From Paraburkholderia phytofirmans OLGA172 (GTDB lineage Bacteria > Pseudomonadota > Gammaproteobacteria > Burkholderiales > Burkholderiaceae): DNA of 64,000 nucleotides. A model generated the notes under the pieces. The model was not told where the DNA came from and ran no database searches. It was given only the letters and a program-made list of their open reading frames with translations. Location of the stretch: NCBI RefSeq assembly GCF_001634365.1, contig NZ_CP014579.1:2356001-2420000 (forward strand), read 5' to 3'. A program made the position numbers and the translations under genes. The stretch's first letter is position 1, and every line of letters starts with the position of its first letter. This document shows positions 56,933 through 64,000 of this stretch, in pieces.

Positions 56933-57676
56933 TCACTGCAGGTGCTGCCCCCCGTTGATTGCAATGTTGGCTCCAGTCACGAAACCCGCTTCTCGCGAGC
57001 ACAGGTACAGCACGAGTGCGGCGACTTCGTCGGGCTCTCCGAGCCGGCCGACCGGAATCTGCGGAATGATCTTCGTCTCGCGGATGTCCTCAGGCACCGC
57101 CATCACCATCTTCGTTGCGATATAACCCGGCGAGATCGTGTTGACGGTGACGCCTTTCTTCGCCACCTCGAGCGCCAGCGATTTCGTGAAGCCATGCATG
57201 CCGGCCTTCGCCGCCGCATAGTTGGTCTGGCCGAAGCCGCCCTTGGAGCCGATGATCGACGAGACGTTGATGATGCGACCCCAGCCACGCTCGACCATGC
57301 TGTCGCACACCGGCTTTGTCATGTTGAACACCGAATCGAGGTTGGCGCGGATTACCGCGTCCCAATTGATCTTGTCGAGCTTCTTGAAGCTGGCGTCCCG
57401 CGTGATGCCGGCGTTGTTGATCAGAATGTCGACCGCTCCGACCTCAGTTCTGATTTGCGCCATGCATTTTTCACACGAGTCGTAGTCGGCGACGTCGACC
57501 GTGTAGGCGAGGAATTGCCGTCCCTGCGCTTCCATTCGGGCGAGCCACTCGTTCGCACCGGTGTTGCCCGGCGAGCAGGTGACCACGACCGCATACCCGG
57601 CGTCATGCAGCTTGATGCTGATCGCTTCGCCAAGTCCGCCCATTCCACCCGTCACCACCGCGATCTGCTTTGCCAT
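56933..57676 (-). CDS. phaB: Acetoacetyl-CoA reductase (second copy)
   Basis: This 247-residue SDR has the same layout as the copy at 40.4 kb: TGGMGGLG, NNAGITRD, catalytic Ser140 (INVSSIIG), Tyr153 and Lys157 (TNYAAAKAG), and SPGYIATKMV. It shares roughly half of its residues with that copy. It should reduce acetoacetyl-CoA to (R)-3-hydroxybutyryl-CoA for polyhydroxybutyrate. It lies downstream of a phasin gene on the same strand (147 bases apart), with a small membrane protein after it. Confidence 0.93.
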   Translation of the reverse strand: MAKQIAVVTGGMGGLGEAISIKLHDAGYAVVVTCSPGNTGANEWLARMEAQGRQFLAYTVDVADYDSCEKCMAQIRTEVGAVDILINNAGITRDASFKKLDKINWDAVIRANLDSVFNMTKPVCDSMVERGWGRIINVSSIIGSKGGFGQTNYAAAKAGMHGFTKSLALEVAKKGVTVNTISPGYIATKMVMAVPEDIRETKIIPQIPVGRLGEPDEVAALVLYLCSREAGFVTGANIAINGGQHLQ

Positions 57677-57823
57677 CGAATCGTCCTCCTAAAAAGTCGT
57701 CGCCATGCTCATCTGGAGCAACACTATGTTCAGTCCACCAATTTGAAACTCGAATCCTTCCACATGAGGAATCCTACCTATGGTGCATGAACCTCACCAC
57801 GGGCATCGCTGCCCGCGTCGGCT

Positions 57824-58393
57824 CTATCGCTTCGCGCCCCCGGCTACGGGAGCTTGCTCGGCGTTGCTTCGCAAGGCCTTTGATGCTGTGGCTGTGACTG
57901 CTTCAAAATTACTCTCGACCGCCTGCACGGCCTGTTGCCCCGTTTTCTGCAGCGTTTCATACAGGGTCGTGGTGGCGGCAATCGTGGATTTCCACGCAGC
58001 GATCGCTGCTTCGGAACCCGCGGGGCTGCTCTTCGCCGCTTCATCGACGAGTGCCTGCACGCGGTTGTTATATCGCTCGTACTGCGTCTGTGCGAGTTGC
58101 GCGATCTCAGCCTGGGTGGTCGATGCGATGTCGAACACTTGCCGGCCGTAGGACAGCGATTTTTCCGCGAAAGGTCCGGCGAAACCTGCTTGCAGCGTGA
58201 ACCATTGCGGCGGCTCCGTCGTGCCGGACACCTTCGCCATGTTCTCCTGCGCCTCGGCCAACGCGGCCCTGATGACCTGCAGGTTCAGAGCGGCCAGTTT
58301 TTCGACGCCTTCAAATATCTTTCCAGCCAACCCGAAGAACGCGTCGACGTTGGTCTTTGCGCCAGCAACCTGATCGGGACTCAATAGAGTCAT
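57824..58393 (-). CDS. phaP: Phasin (second copy)
   Basis: The 189-residue product (MTLLSPDQVAGAKTNVDAFFGLAGKIFEGVEKLAALNLQVIRAALAE, then EIAQLAQTQYERYNNRVQALVDEAAKSSPAGSEAAIAAWKS) is a phasin of the Phasin_2 family and binds polyhydroxybutyrate granules. It shares the PAGSEA..AWKS motif with the phasin at 43.2 kb but is otherwise different. The ATG at 58393 lies at the start of the domain. It heads a minus-strand group with PhaB. Confidence 0.92.
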   Translation of the reverse strand: MTLLSPDQVAGAKTNVDAFFGLAGKIFEGVEKLAALNLQVIRAALAEAQENMAKVSGTTEPPQWFTLQAGFAGPFAEKSLSYGRQVFDIASTTQAEIAQLAQTQYERYNNRVQALVDEAAKSSPAGSEAAIAAWKSTIAATTTLYETLQKTGQQAVQAVESNFEAVTATASKALRSNAEQAPVAGGAKR

Positions 58394-58497
58394 GGTTGAA
58401 TTCCTCAAAATACGGTCCGGCGCGCGAAGCCCCAATCGGACGGGTGTGTTGCGGCGGATCGCGGTGGTGAATAAATCGAAACGGATGTCGCAGATGC

Positions 58498-58695
58498 CTA
58501 GCGCATCCGGGCAATTGCCTTGAGAATGGAATCGCCGTCGCTTGTGATCCGTGGACGTGAGCGTCCCGACGCAAGGTTTTCCAGTGATATGAGTTGGCGC
58601 TCGAACAGGGCGTCAAGCTCGGCGCGGCCCAGTTCAATCTGATCCGGCGCGTTCTTGATGAGCATTAGGGTAGCGAATTCATGGGGACTCAGCAT
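58498..58695 (-). CDS. Small hypothetical protein before the phasin, 65 residues
   Basis: MLSPHEFATLMLIKNAPDQIELGRAELDALFERQLISLEN...RITSDGDSILKAIARMR has the look of a small winged helix (LMLIKNAPDQIEL, ALFERQLISLE, RPRITSDGDSILKAI). GAGGAGACGAT precedes the ATG at 58695. It is 104 bases before the phasin and on the same strand, so it may be part of that operon. Similar small genes beside phasins occur in Burkholderia. A regulatory role is possible. Confidence 0.7.
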   Translation of the reverse strand: MLSPHEFATLMLIKNAPDQIELGRAELDALFERQLISLENLASGRSRPRITSDGDSILKAIARMR

Positions 58696-59377
58696 ATCGT
58701 CTCCTCGATTTAATCTATCTGCGCGAAAAGTATTAATTACCCCCTCCAACATGAATGCCCGGCAAATATTTCTGCCGCCTCCGTAAAGCAATCATGCGAG
58801 AAATCACCTTACGGAGACGCCATCATAACTGCTCAATTTTCAAATGCAATATGCCGAATGCGTTTTATTGTGGCAGCCGTTTTGTCTGTTGAAAGTGCTT
58901 TCGTCTATTGAATATTTTCGCCTCAAAACGCCACACATCGCCAACCCACAACACCGTCTCCGCCCGCGCAGACACCCGTCTGGCATGGCCGTGAGTCGAT
59001 CCGGCCAACCTACCGTGTTTGCACTGTTTACTTAATTAACGAAATCAGTTCACTTTGATTTCATTTGGCTTGTTTATATTTGAATATTCTATTTACAGGC
59101 GGAACTCAGCTCGACCACCCTTACACGGGAATTGCGAAATATTTATTACAGCGCGAATGAGTTTTCGAATAACCAGAAGGACGCCGACCGACGCATGGCA
59201 GCGATGCGCAATGAAGCTGCGCGGTCTGGAAGCCCCTAAAGGAGCGTGCAACGGCATCTAATATATTTATCGGCAGGTGTCGGCGCAGCACTGGCCCGGC
59301 GGTTTTCTGCAAGAATGGGGGCGCGAAGAATTCATCACCCACGTCCGCCCGTCTTACGAATCCGGGAGCAACCGCAA
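58696..59377. other. Divergent upstream region, 0.7 kb
   Basis: No gene is recognised. It is AT-rich in parts (59015-59100) and should contain promoters for the phasin group on the minus strand and the next gene on the plus strand. Confidence 0.45.
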
Positions 59378-59974
59378 ATGGATAAGCGTCAATTTCTAGC
59401 CAGCACGGCCGCGTTGGGCGCCACCGCAGTGCCTGCGTTCGCCAGCAAGCGTGCCGGCAATGCCGCTTGCGCGGCGTCCCCCGTTATCCTGACCATCGCG
59501 GGTGCGATCAAGCGCAGCAATCGCGGCGCCCTCGACCCGGCGTTCGACCCATTGCTGGCAAAGCATCAGGTAAAGTTTTCGCAGGCGTATGGGGTCGATC
59601 TTCCGTTCATCGCAAGCATGCCGGTGGTGACGATCAAGCCCACCATCGAATACGATGCCCGGCCGCACACCCTGAGCGGCCCCTTGCTCGGCGATGTGCT
59701 CGACCACGTCGGCGCACCGGCCGCGGGAAGCACTCAAATCGTCATGCGCGCGGTCGACGGCTATGCCGTGATGACGACGCTCGACAAAGTGCACGACTAC
59801 CGCATGATCGTGGCGACGCATATGGACGGCAAGCCGCTCCCCCTCGGCGGGTTGGGGCCGCTATGGGCGGTCTACGACCCCGACCACATCCCCGAACTCG
59901 CGGGCAAACCGCTAAAAGACCGCTTCGTGTTGTCGCCGTGGGGCCTGTACCAGATACAGGTGACGCAGGCGTAG
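59378..59974 (+). CDS. Exported molybdopterin-oxidoreductase-fold protein
   Basis: The 198-residue product has a signal peptide (MDKRQFLASTAALGATAVPAFAS; not a twin-Arg but KR) and resembles the oxidoreductase molybdopterin-binding domain: TLSGPLLGDVLDHVGAP, QIVMRAVDGYAVMTTL, ATHMDGKPLPLGGLGPLWAVYD. Many such small periplasmic versions lack the Cys that binds the Mo and have no known substrate. The ATG at 59378 was chosen at the start of the signal peptide; the frame is open from 59246. Confidence 0.82.
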   Translation: MDKRQFLASTAALGATAVPAFASKRAGNAACAASPVILTIAGAIKRSNRGALDPAFDPLLAKHQVKFSQAYGVDLPFIASMPVVTIKPTIEYDARPHTLSGPLLGDVLDHVGAPAAGSTQIVMRAVDGYAVMTTLDKVHDYRMIVATHMDGKPLPLGGLGPLWAVYDPDHIPELAGKPLKDRFVLSPWGLYQIQVTQA

Positions 59975-60067
59975 TGAGCGCCGTCGCCACCGACAGCCGA
60001 CAGCCGCCCGAGCGGTTTGAGCAGCAAGAAAAGAACGCGCGGCAATGCTAGAATCGCCCGCGTCCTT

Positions 60068-60481
60068 ATGTTCACCCTCATGACTCCACGCTCGCGCAAC
60101 CGCATGACCGCATGGCTTGGCCTGATCGCCATGTGGCTCGTCGTGTTCGCGCCGGTCGCGAGTCAGATGCTGGTATCGAACCGCGCGCACGAGCCCTTCG
60201 CCGCACTCTGTTCGGCGCTGCAGCCGGGCAGCCAGAGTCTCGCGAGCCAGTCCACGCAGGCCAGCCCGGCGCCGGTCCACCTCAGCCACGACGACGCCTT
60301 CGGCGCATGCGGCTACTGCCATCTGCTCCAACATCACCTCGCCCTACCGAGCGTCGCGGCAGTCGAGCCGCCGGCCGCGCTCGCCCTTGCCGGCACCGCG
60401 CCGCCTGCACTCTCCACCCGCTTCACGCCGCTCGGTGCGTTCCCGTCCGGGCGCCCAAGAGACCCGCCTGCCGTTTCCTGA
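60068..60481 (+). CDS. DUF2946 family membrane protein
   Basis: The 137-residue product has one N-terminal membrane segment (MTAWLGLIAMWLVVFAPVASQ) and the DUF2946 signature: HDDAFGACGYCHLLQHH, a CxxC-H metal-like site, and a Pro/Ala-rich C-terminus. DUF2946 proteins are often encoded beside TonB receptors for copper or iron compounds, as here. The start is the ATG at 60068; 60017 is another. It precedes the TonB receptor by 83 bases on the same strand. Confidence 0.85.
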   Translation: MFTLMTPRSRNRMTAWLGLIAMWLVVFAPVASQMLVSNRAHEPFAALCSALQPGSQSLASQSTQASPAPVHLSHDDAFGACGYCHLLQHHLALPSVAAVEPPAALALAGTAPPALSTRFTPLGAFPSGRPRDPPAVS

Positions 60482-60564
60482 ACGCTGTTGTTCCTGATCG
60501 CGCATCTTGCCGCACCCGCTGAGGGGGCGCGCGATCGCCTGTTCAATGCATCAAGGAAACGTTC

Positions 60565-62943
60565 ATGTTCAACTTCGCTCTGCGAAGGCTGCCGTTTTGC
60601 GCCCGCCGCGGCGCCCGGCGCATTCCATCCGGCCGGCGGCCGCTGTCGTATTTTCCGGCATGTTTTCCAGCGTTAGTTCCGGCGTTCGTACCGGCATTGA
60701 TCGCCTCTCCGGCTCACGCGGAGAGCGCACCCGCCGACGCCACGCTGCCTGCCGTCAGCGTCACCGCGAACGCCGTCGCGACCCCGCGCGCCGTCGACCC
60801 TAACCTGCCGGCCTCGGTCGAGACCGTGACTCGCGAACAGTTCGACAACTGGAACGTCGTCAATACGGAAGACGTGTTGAAGACCATGCCGAACCTCGCC
60901 GTGCGCAAGCGCTTTATCGGCGATCTGAATTCGATCATCGCCGTACGCGGCACCAGCAACACGCAGAGCGCGCGCGGTCTCGTCTATGCGGACGGCCTTC
61001 TGCTCAGCAATCTGCTCGGCAACAGCTATTCGTTTCCGCCACGCTGGTCGATGGTGTTTCCCGACGAGATCCAGCAGGCCGACGTGATCTACGGGCCATT
61101 TTCCGCGCTCTATCCGGGCAATTCGCTGGGCGCTACGGTGCTCATCAGCACCCGCATGCCGAAGCAGTTCGAAGCCGACGCGGACGTCAAAGCCTTCACC
61201 CAGCATTTCAGCCTGTTCGGCGTGAATCAGAATTTCAATGGCAGCGAGGCGAGTGCGTCGATCGGCAACCAGATCGGGAAGTTCTCGTATTTGCTGGGCG
61301 TGAATCATCTGGAGAACACGAGCCAGCCGCTGCAATTCGCCACGCTCGCCAAGTCCAGCACACCCGCGAAGGCCGGCGACACGCCCGTGACCGGCGCGTA
61401 CTTCTACAACAACCAGACCAATACGCCGACCGCGGTGCTCGGCGTGAACGGCGAAGGGATCGAACACACGGTGCAAGACCAGTTCAAGCTGAAGATGCAG
61501 TACGACTTCACGCCGACATTGCAGGGCGCCTTCACGCTCGGCTACTGGCACCAGACCTATAACAGCGAGACCTCGAGCTTCCTGCGCGACGCGAACGGCA
61601 ACCCCGTATACAGCGGCAAGGTTGCGATCGGCGGCTATGAATACACGATTCCGGCGGCCACCCTCGCCCCGAGTCTCGGGCATAGTGAGAACTGGCTATA
61701 CGGGCTCACGCTGAAGACTCGCAACGCCACCGGCTGGAACGGCGAAGCGATTGCTTCGTACTACGACATCGGCAATAGCGTGGCGCGTACTGCCAGTTCC
61801 GGTGCGCCGGGCAACGGCCCCGGCACGGTGATCTTCGGCGACGGCACCGGCTGGAAAACGCTCGATCTGCGCACCACTTACACACCCGTCACGCCGCAAG
61901 CGGGGTTGACAAACCACGCGCTGAGCTTCGGCTATCACTACGACAACTACTTCCTCGCCAACGAGAGTTACAACACGCTGAACTGGCGTGACGGCGCGGC
62001 CGCGTCGTTTGCCAATGCGTTCGCCGGCAAGACGCAGACTCAGGCGCTGTACGCGCAGGATGCATGGCACTTTCTGCCACGCTGGAAATTGGTCTACGGT
62101 GTGCGGTACGAAGACTGGCAAGCCTACGGCGGTTCGCAGTCGCTCCCCGGCAAAGCCATTCCGTACAGCGACGCGAACCAGCATCGATTCTCGCCGAAAG
62201 CCGCGTTGTCGTTCGATGTCACCGACGATCTGAGCTTGCGCGCTTCCGTCGGCCGCGCCTATCGGTTTCCGACTGTGGGCGAGATGTTCCAGGGGCAAAT
62301 CAACGGCTCGTCGATCATCAACAACAATCCGAACCTGAAGCCCGAAGACGATCTCTCGAAAGAGCTGACCGCCGAATGGGCGCACTGGAATGGCATATTC
62401 CGCTTCTCGCTGTTTCAGGACGACGTGAAGAACACGATCTTCAGTCAGACCGATACCACCGTGATTCCGAACGTGACGAACTTCCAGAACATCGGCAAGG
62501 TGCGCTCGCGTGGCGTCGAAACGAGCTACTCGGGACAGGATGTGTTCGTACGCGGTCTCGATCTGTTGGCGAGTGTGGCGTACACGCAGTCGAAGATCAT
62601 CGCGAACGCGCAGAACCCGGCGACCGTCGGCAAGTACTTCTATCGGATTCCGCTGTGGCGCGCCAATCTCGCCGCGACGTATCACATCGACGAACGCGCG
62701 GCGCTTACGCTCGCCGCGCGCTACTCCGGCCGCGAATACAACACGCTCACCAATACCGACACGAATCCCGATGTATTCGGCGGCACCAGTTCGTACACGG
62801 TGGCGGACGCGAAGTTCACGTTCAAGCCAACCAAAGTGAGTGAAGTCGGCATCGGCGTCGACAACCTGTTCGATGCGCGCTATTTCGTCTATCACCCGTA
62901 TCCGGGCCGTACGTTCTACGTCGAAGCGAAGCTGCGCATGTGA
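60565..62943 (+). CDS. TonB-dependent outer-membrane receptor
   Basis: The 792-residue product begins with a long leader (MFNFALRRLPFCARRGARR...FVPALIASPAHAE) and then LPAVSVTANA, a plug domain with ASVETVTREQFDNWNVVNTEDVLKTMPNLAVR, IIAVRGTSNTQSARGLVYADGLLLSN and VIYGPFSALYPGNSLGATV, and the 22-strand barrel to the C-terminal ARYFVYHPYPGRTFYVEAKLRM. It transports an iron- or metal-chelate, driven by TonB. The TonB box cannot be seen clearly. The ATG has AAGGAAACG before it. Confidence 0.93.
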   Translation: MFNFALRRLPFCARRGARRIPSGRRPLSYFPACFPALVPAFVPALIASPAHAESAPADATLPAVSVTANAVATPRAVDPNLPASVETVTREQFDNWNVVNTEDVLKTMPNLAVRKRFIGDLNSIIAVRGTSNTQSARGLVYADGLLLSNLLGNSYSFPPRWSMVFPDEIQQADVIYGPFSALYPGNSLGATVLISTRMPKQFEADADVKAFTQHFSLFGVNQNFNGSEASASIGNQIGKFSYLLGVNHLENTSQPLQFATLAKSSTPAKAGDTPVTGAYFYNNQTNTPTAVLGVNGEGIEHTVQDQFKLKMQYDFTPTLQGAFTLGYWHQTYNSETSSFLRDANGNPVYSGKVAIGGYEYTIPAATLAPSLGHSENWLYGLTLKTRNATGWNGEAIASYYDIGNSVARTASSGAPGNGPGTVIFGDGTGWKTLDLRTTYTPVTPQAGLTNHALSFGYHYDNYFLANESYNTLNWRDGAAASFANAFAGKTQTQALYAQDAWHFLPRWKLVYGVRYEDWQAYGGSQSLPGKAIPYSDANQHRFSPKAALSFDVTDDLSLRASVGRAYRFPTVGEMFQGQINGSSIINNNPNLKPEDDLSKELTAEWAHWNGIFRFSLFQDDVKNTIFSQTDTTVIPNVTNFQNIGKVRSRGVETSYSGQDVFVRGLDLLASVAYTQSKIIANAQNPATVGKYFYRIPLWRANLAATYHIDERAALTLAARYSGREYNTLTNTDTNPDVFGGTSSYTVADAKFTFKPTKVSEVGIGVDNLFDARYFVYHPYPGRTFYVEAKLRM

Positions 62944-63083
62944 ACACGCGATTGGCATGCGCGGCTTGTGCTCGTGTCGTGCTTGTCCGCTACTCGATGC
63001 GCTCGATGCGCTCGCGCGATGCAAACCAGCGCGTGCATCGCTGTGCAAACCGATCGACCCACTATTTGCTTCAGGAGGATTGA

Positions 63084-64000
63084 ATGTCCACCACCACCGC
63101 TCAACGCACGACCTCCGCAACGGGCGCCACGAGCGCCGGCTACCGGACGCTGTGGCGTTGGCACTTTTACGCGGGCCTCTTTGTGATGCCGTTTCTGGTG
63201 GTGCTCGCGATCACCGGCACGCTGTATTGCTTCCAGCCGCAAATCGAGCCGCTGCTTTACCCGCACCACCTGATCGTCGCACCGCAAGCCACGCCCAGGC
63301 TGACTGAAGATGCGTTGCTCGCCAAAGCGCGCGCGGCGATGCCAGCCGATGCGCGCGCGGTGACGGCTCCCATCGCGAATGCACCGGAGCGCAGCACCGA
63401 GTTCATCTTTCGTCTCGCCAACGGCGAAAAGCAGAGCATCTATCTGAACCCATACAGCGGCGAAGTATTGGGCACGCTCAGCGTCGAGCGCCGCTTCATG
63501 CAGGTGGACCGCATGCTTCACCGCAAGCTGCTGCTCGGCAAACCAGGCGAGTTGCTGATGGAGCTGGCCGCGTGCTGGACGCTGGTGATGATCGGCACCG
63601 GTGTCGCGCTCTGGTGGCCGCGCGAAAAGACCACTGCACGCGCGGCGTTGCTGCCGCGCTTCTCGCTGCGAGGGCGCGCGCTTTGGAAAAACCTTCACAC
63701 CGTGATGGGCATCTGGCTCGCGCTCGGCGCGCTGGCATTCGTGCTGAGCGGTCTGCCGTGGACAGGCTCATGGGGTAAGCAGTTCAAGGCACTCGCGAGC
63801 GCGGCCAATCTCGGCGCGCCGCCGGGATCGTGGGGTGGCCTGCCGTTGCGCTCCGCGATGCCGGGCATGGTGATGGACGACCTGCCCTTGCCACTTACGC
63901 CATGGGCCGTCGGCAACACTCCAGTACCGCAATCCGCCGATGCACACGCAGCGCAGGCGCTGCCGCTTGGACGCATCGTTGCTCTCGTCGCATCGCTCGG
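63084..64000 (+). CDS. PepSY-domain membrane protein, cut by window end
   Basis: The frame is open from ATG 63084 (AGGAGG four bases before it) to the end of the window, 305 codons. It has an N-terminal membrane helix (FYAGLFVMPFLVVLAITGTLYCFQPQIE), a PepSY-type periplasmic segment (SIYLNPYSGEVLGT), and further helices (LMELAACWTLVMIGTGVALWWP). This is the PepSY_TM family, often linked to ferric-siderophore or metal reduction beside a TonB receptor. The end of the gene lies outside the window. Confidence 0.9.
   Translation, partial: MSTTTAQRTTSATGATSAGYRTLWRWHFYAGLFVMPFLVVLAITGTLYCFQPQIEPLLYPHHLIVAPQATPRLTEDALLAKARAAMPADARAVTAPIANAPERSTEFIFRLANGEKQSIYLNPYSGEVLGTLSVERRFMQVDRMLHRKLLLGKPGELLMELAACWTLVMIGTGVALWWPREKTTARAALLPRFSLRGRALWKNLHTVMGIWLALGALAFVLSGLPWTGSWGKQFKALASAANLGAPPGSWGGLPLRSAMPGMVMDDLPLPLTPWAVGNTPVPQSADAHAAQALPLGRIVALVASL

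Noticed and set aside
60673..61683. A 336-codon minus-strand open frame
   Set aside because: Antisense shadow of the TonB receptor N-terminal half.
61696..63120. A 474-codon minus-strand open frame
   Set aside because: It is antisense to the TonB receptor and the start of PepSY. No family resemblance; composition is that of a shadow.
1..64000. tRNA and rRNA genes
   Set aside because: No cloverleaf with the usual GTTCGA/CCA arm text and no rRNA text was noticed by reading; a tRNAscan run would be decisive.

Overview
The base composition, codon use and gene families point to a member of the Burkholderiaceae, most likely of the Paraburkholderia/Caballeronia/Burkholderia group. Signs of this are Gram-negative trimeric porins of the Burkholderia type, PhaB/phasin pairs, LysR-rich catabolic loci, DUF2946/TonB receptor/PepSY iron loci, and ISKra4, IS21, IS1182 and IS30 remnants. 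The many broken genes and mobile-element remnants between 5 and 50 kb suggest an accessory part of a secondary chromosome or megaplasmid. That placement is inference from gene content, not a measured result.

Layout. 0-5.5 kb: the end of a zinc-type alcohol dehydrogenase, an 89-residue stump of an NAD-formate dehydrogenase, a dihydrolipoyl dehydrogenase carrying an E2-type lipoyl domain, an alpha/beta hydrolase and a BON-domain protein. 5.8-7 kb: an IS1182 remnant joined to an IS30 remnant. 7-20.5 kb: a chemoreceptor with a clean terminator, an AtoE-type short-chain fatty acid transporter, a lipoprotein gene split by one stop codon, two overlapping LysR genes, a decayed stretch with GntR and IS3 pieces, a FAD monooxygenase, an MFS transporter and a porin. 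20.5-29 kb: a graveyard (IstB, TnpB, 3-hydroxybutyrate dehydrogenase and integrase remnants) holding a few intact genes: a small conserved protein, a glutathione S-transferase, an isochorismatase-like hydrolase, a single receiver domain, a Gly/Tyr-rich lipoprotein and a His-rich exported peptide. 29-32 kb: two group II introns arranged tail to tail, one without an ORF and one with a reverse transcriptase/maturase. 32-37.3 kb: a 2-oxoglutarate/Fe(II) oxygenase, two recombinase remnants, a small membrane protein with a promoter-like repeat, tandem terminators that may mark a small RNA, and broken receiver and Crp/Fnr genes.

37.8-48.7 kb looks like a stress and storage cluster: DUF3309, CsbD and PRC-barrel proteins, an ISKra4 remnant, PhaB, an XRE regulator, a phasin, a cold-shock protein, two DUF2442 proteins, a SET-domain protein and an HU protein. 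49-54.7 kb is a catabolic locus on the minus strand: a LysR regulator, a fused LeuD-LeuC-type hydro-lyase, and two related MFS transporters, both damaged. 55-58.7 kb has a porin and a second PhaB/phasin module. 59.4-64 kb has a molybdopterin-fold periplasmic protein and a DUF2946 / TonB-receptor / PepSY locus, probably for metal or siderophore uptake; the PepSY gene runs off the window.

The two PhaB-phasin modules and the remnant of 3-hydroxybutyrate dehydrogenase tie much of the window to polyhydroxybutyrate metabolism. The remaining intact operons are small catabolic or uptake units. The strongest items for a second look are the facing group II introns, the bacterial SET protein, the repeated promoter-like cassette with its small membrane protein, the candidate small RNA at 35.5 kb, and the His-rich exported peptides beside a chimeric integrase junction.
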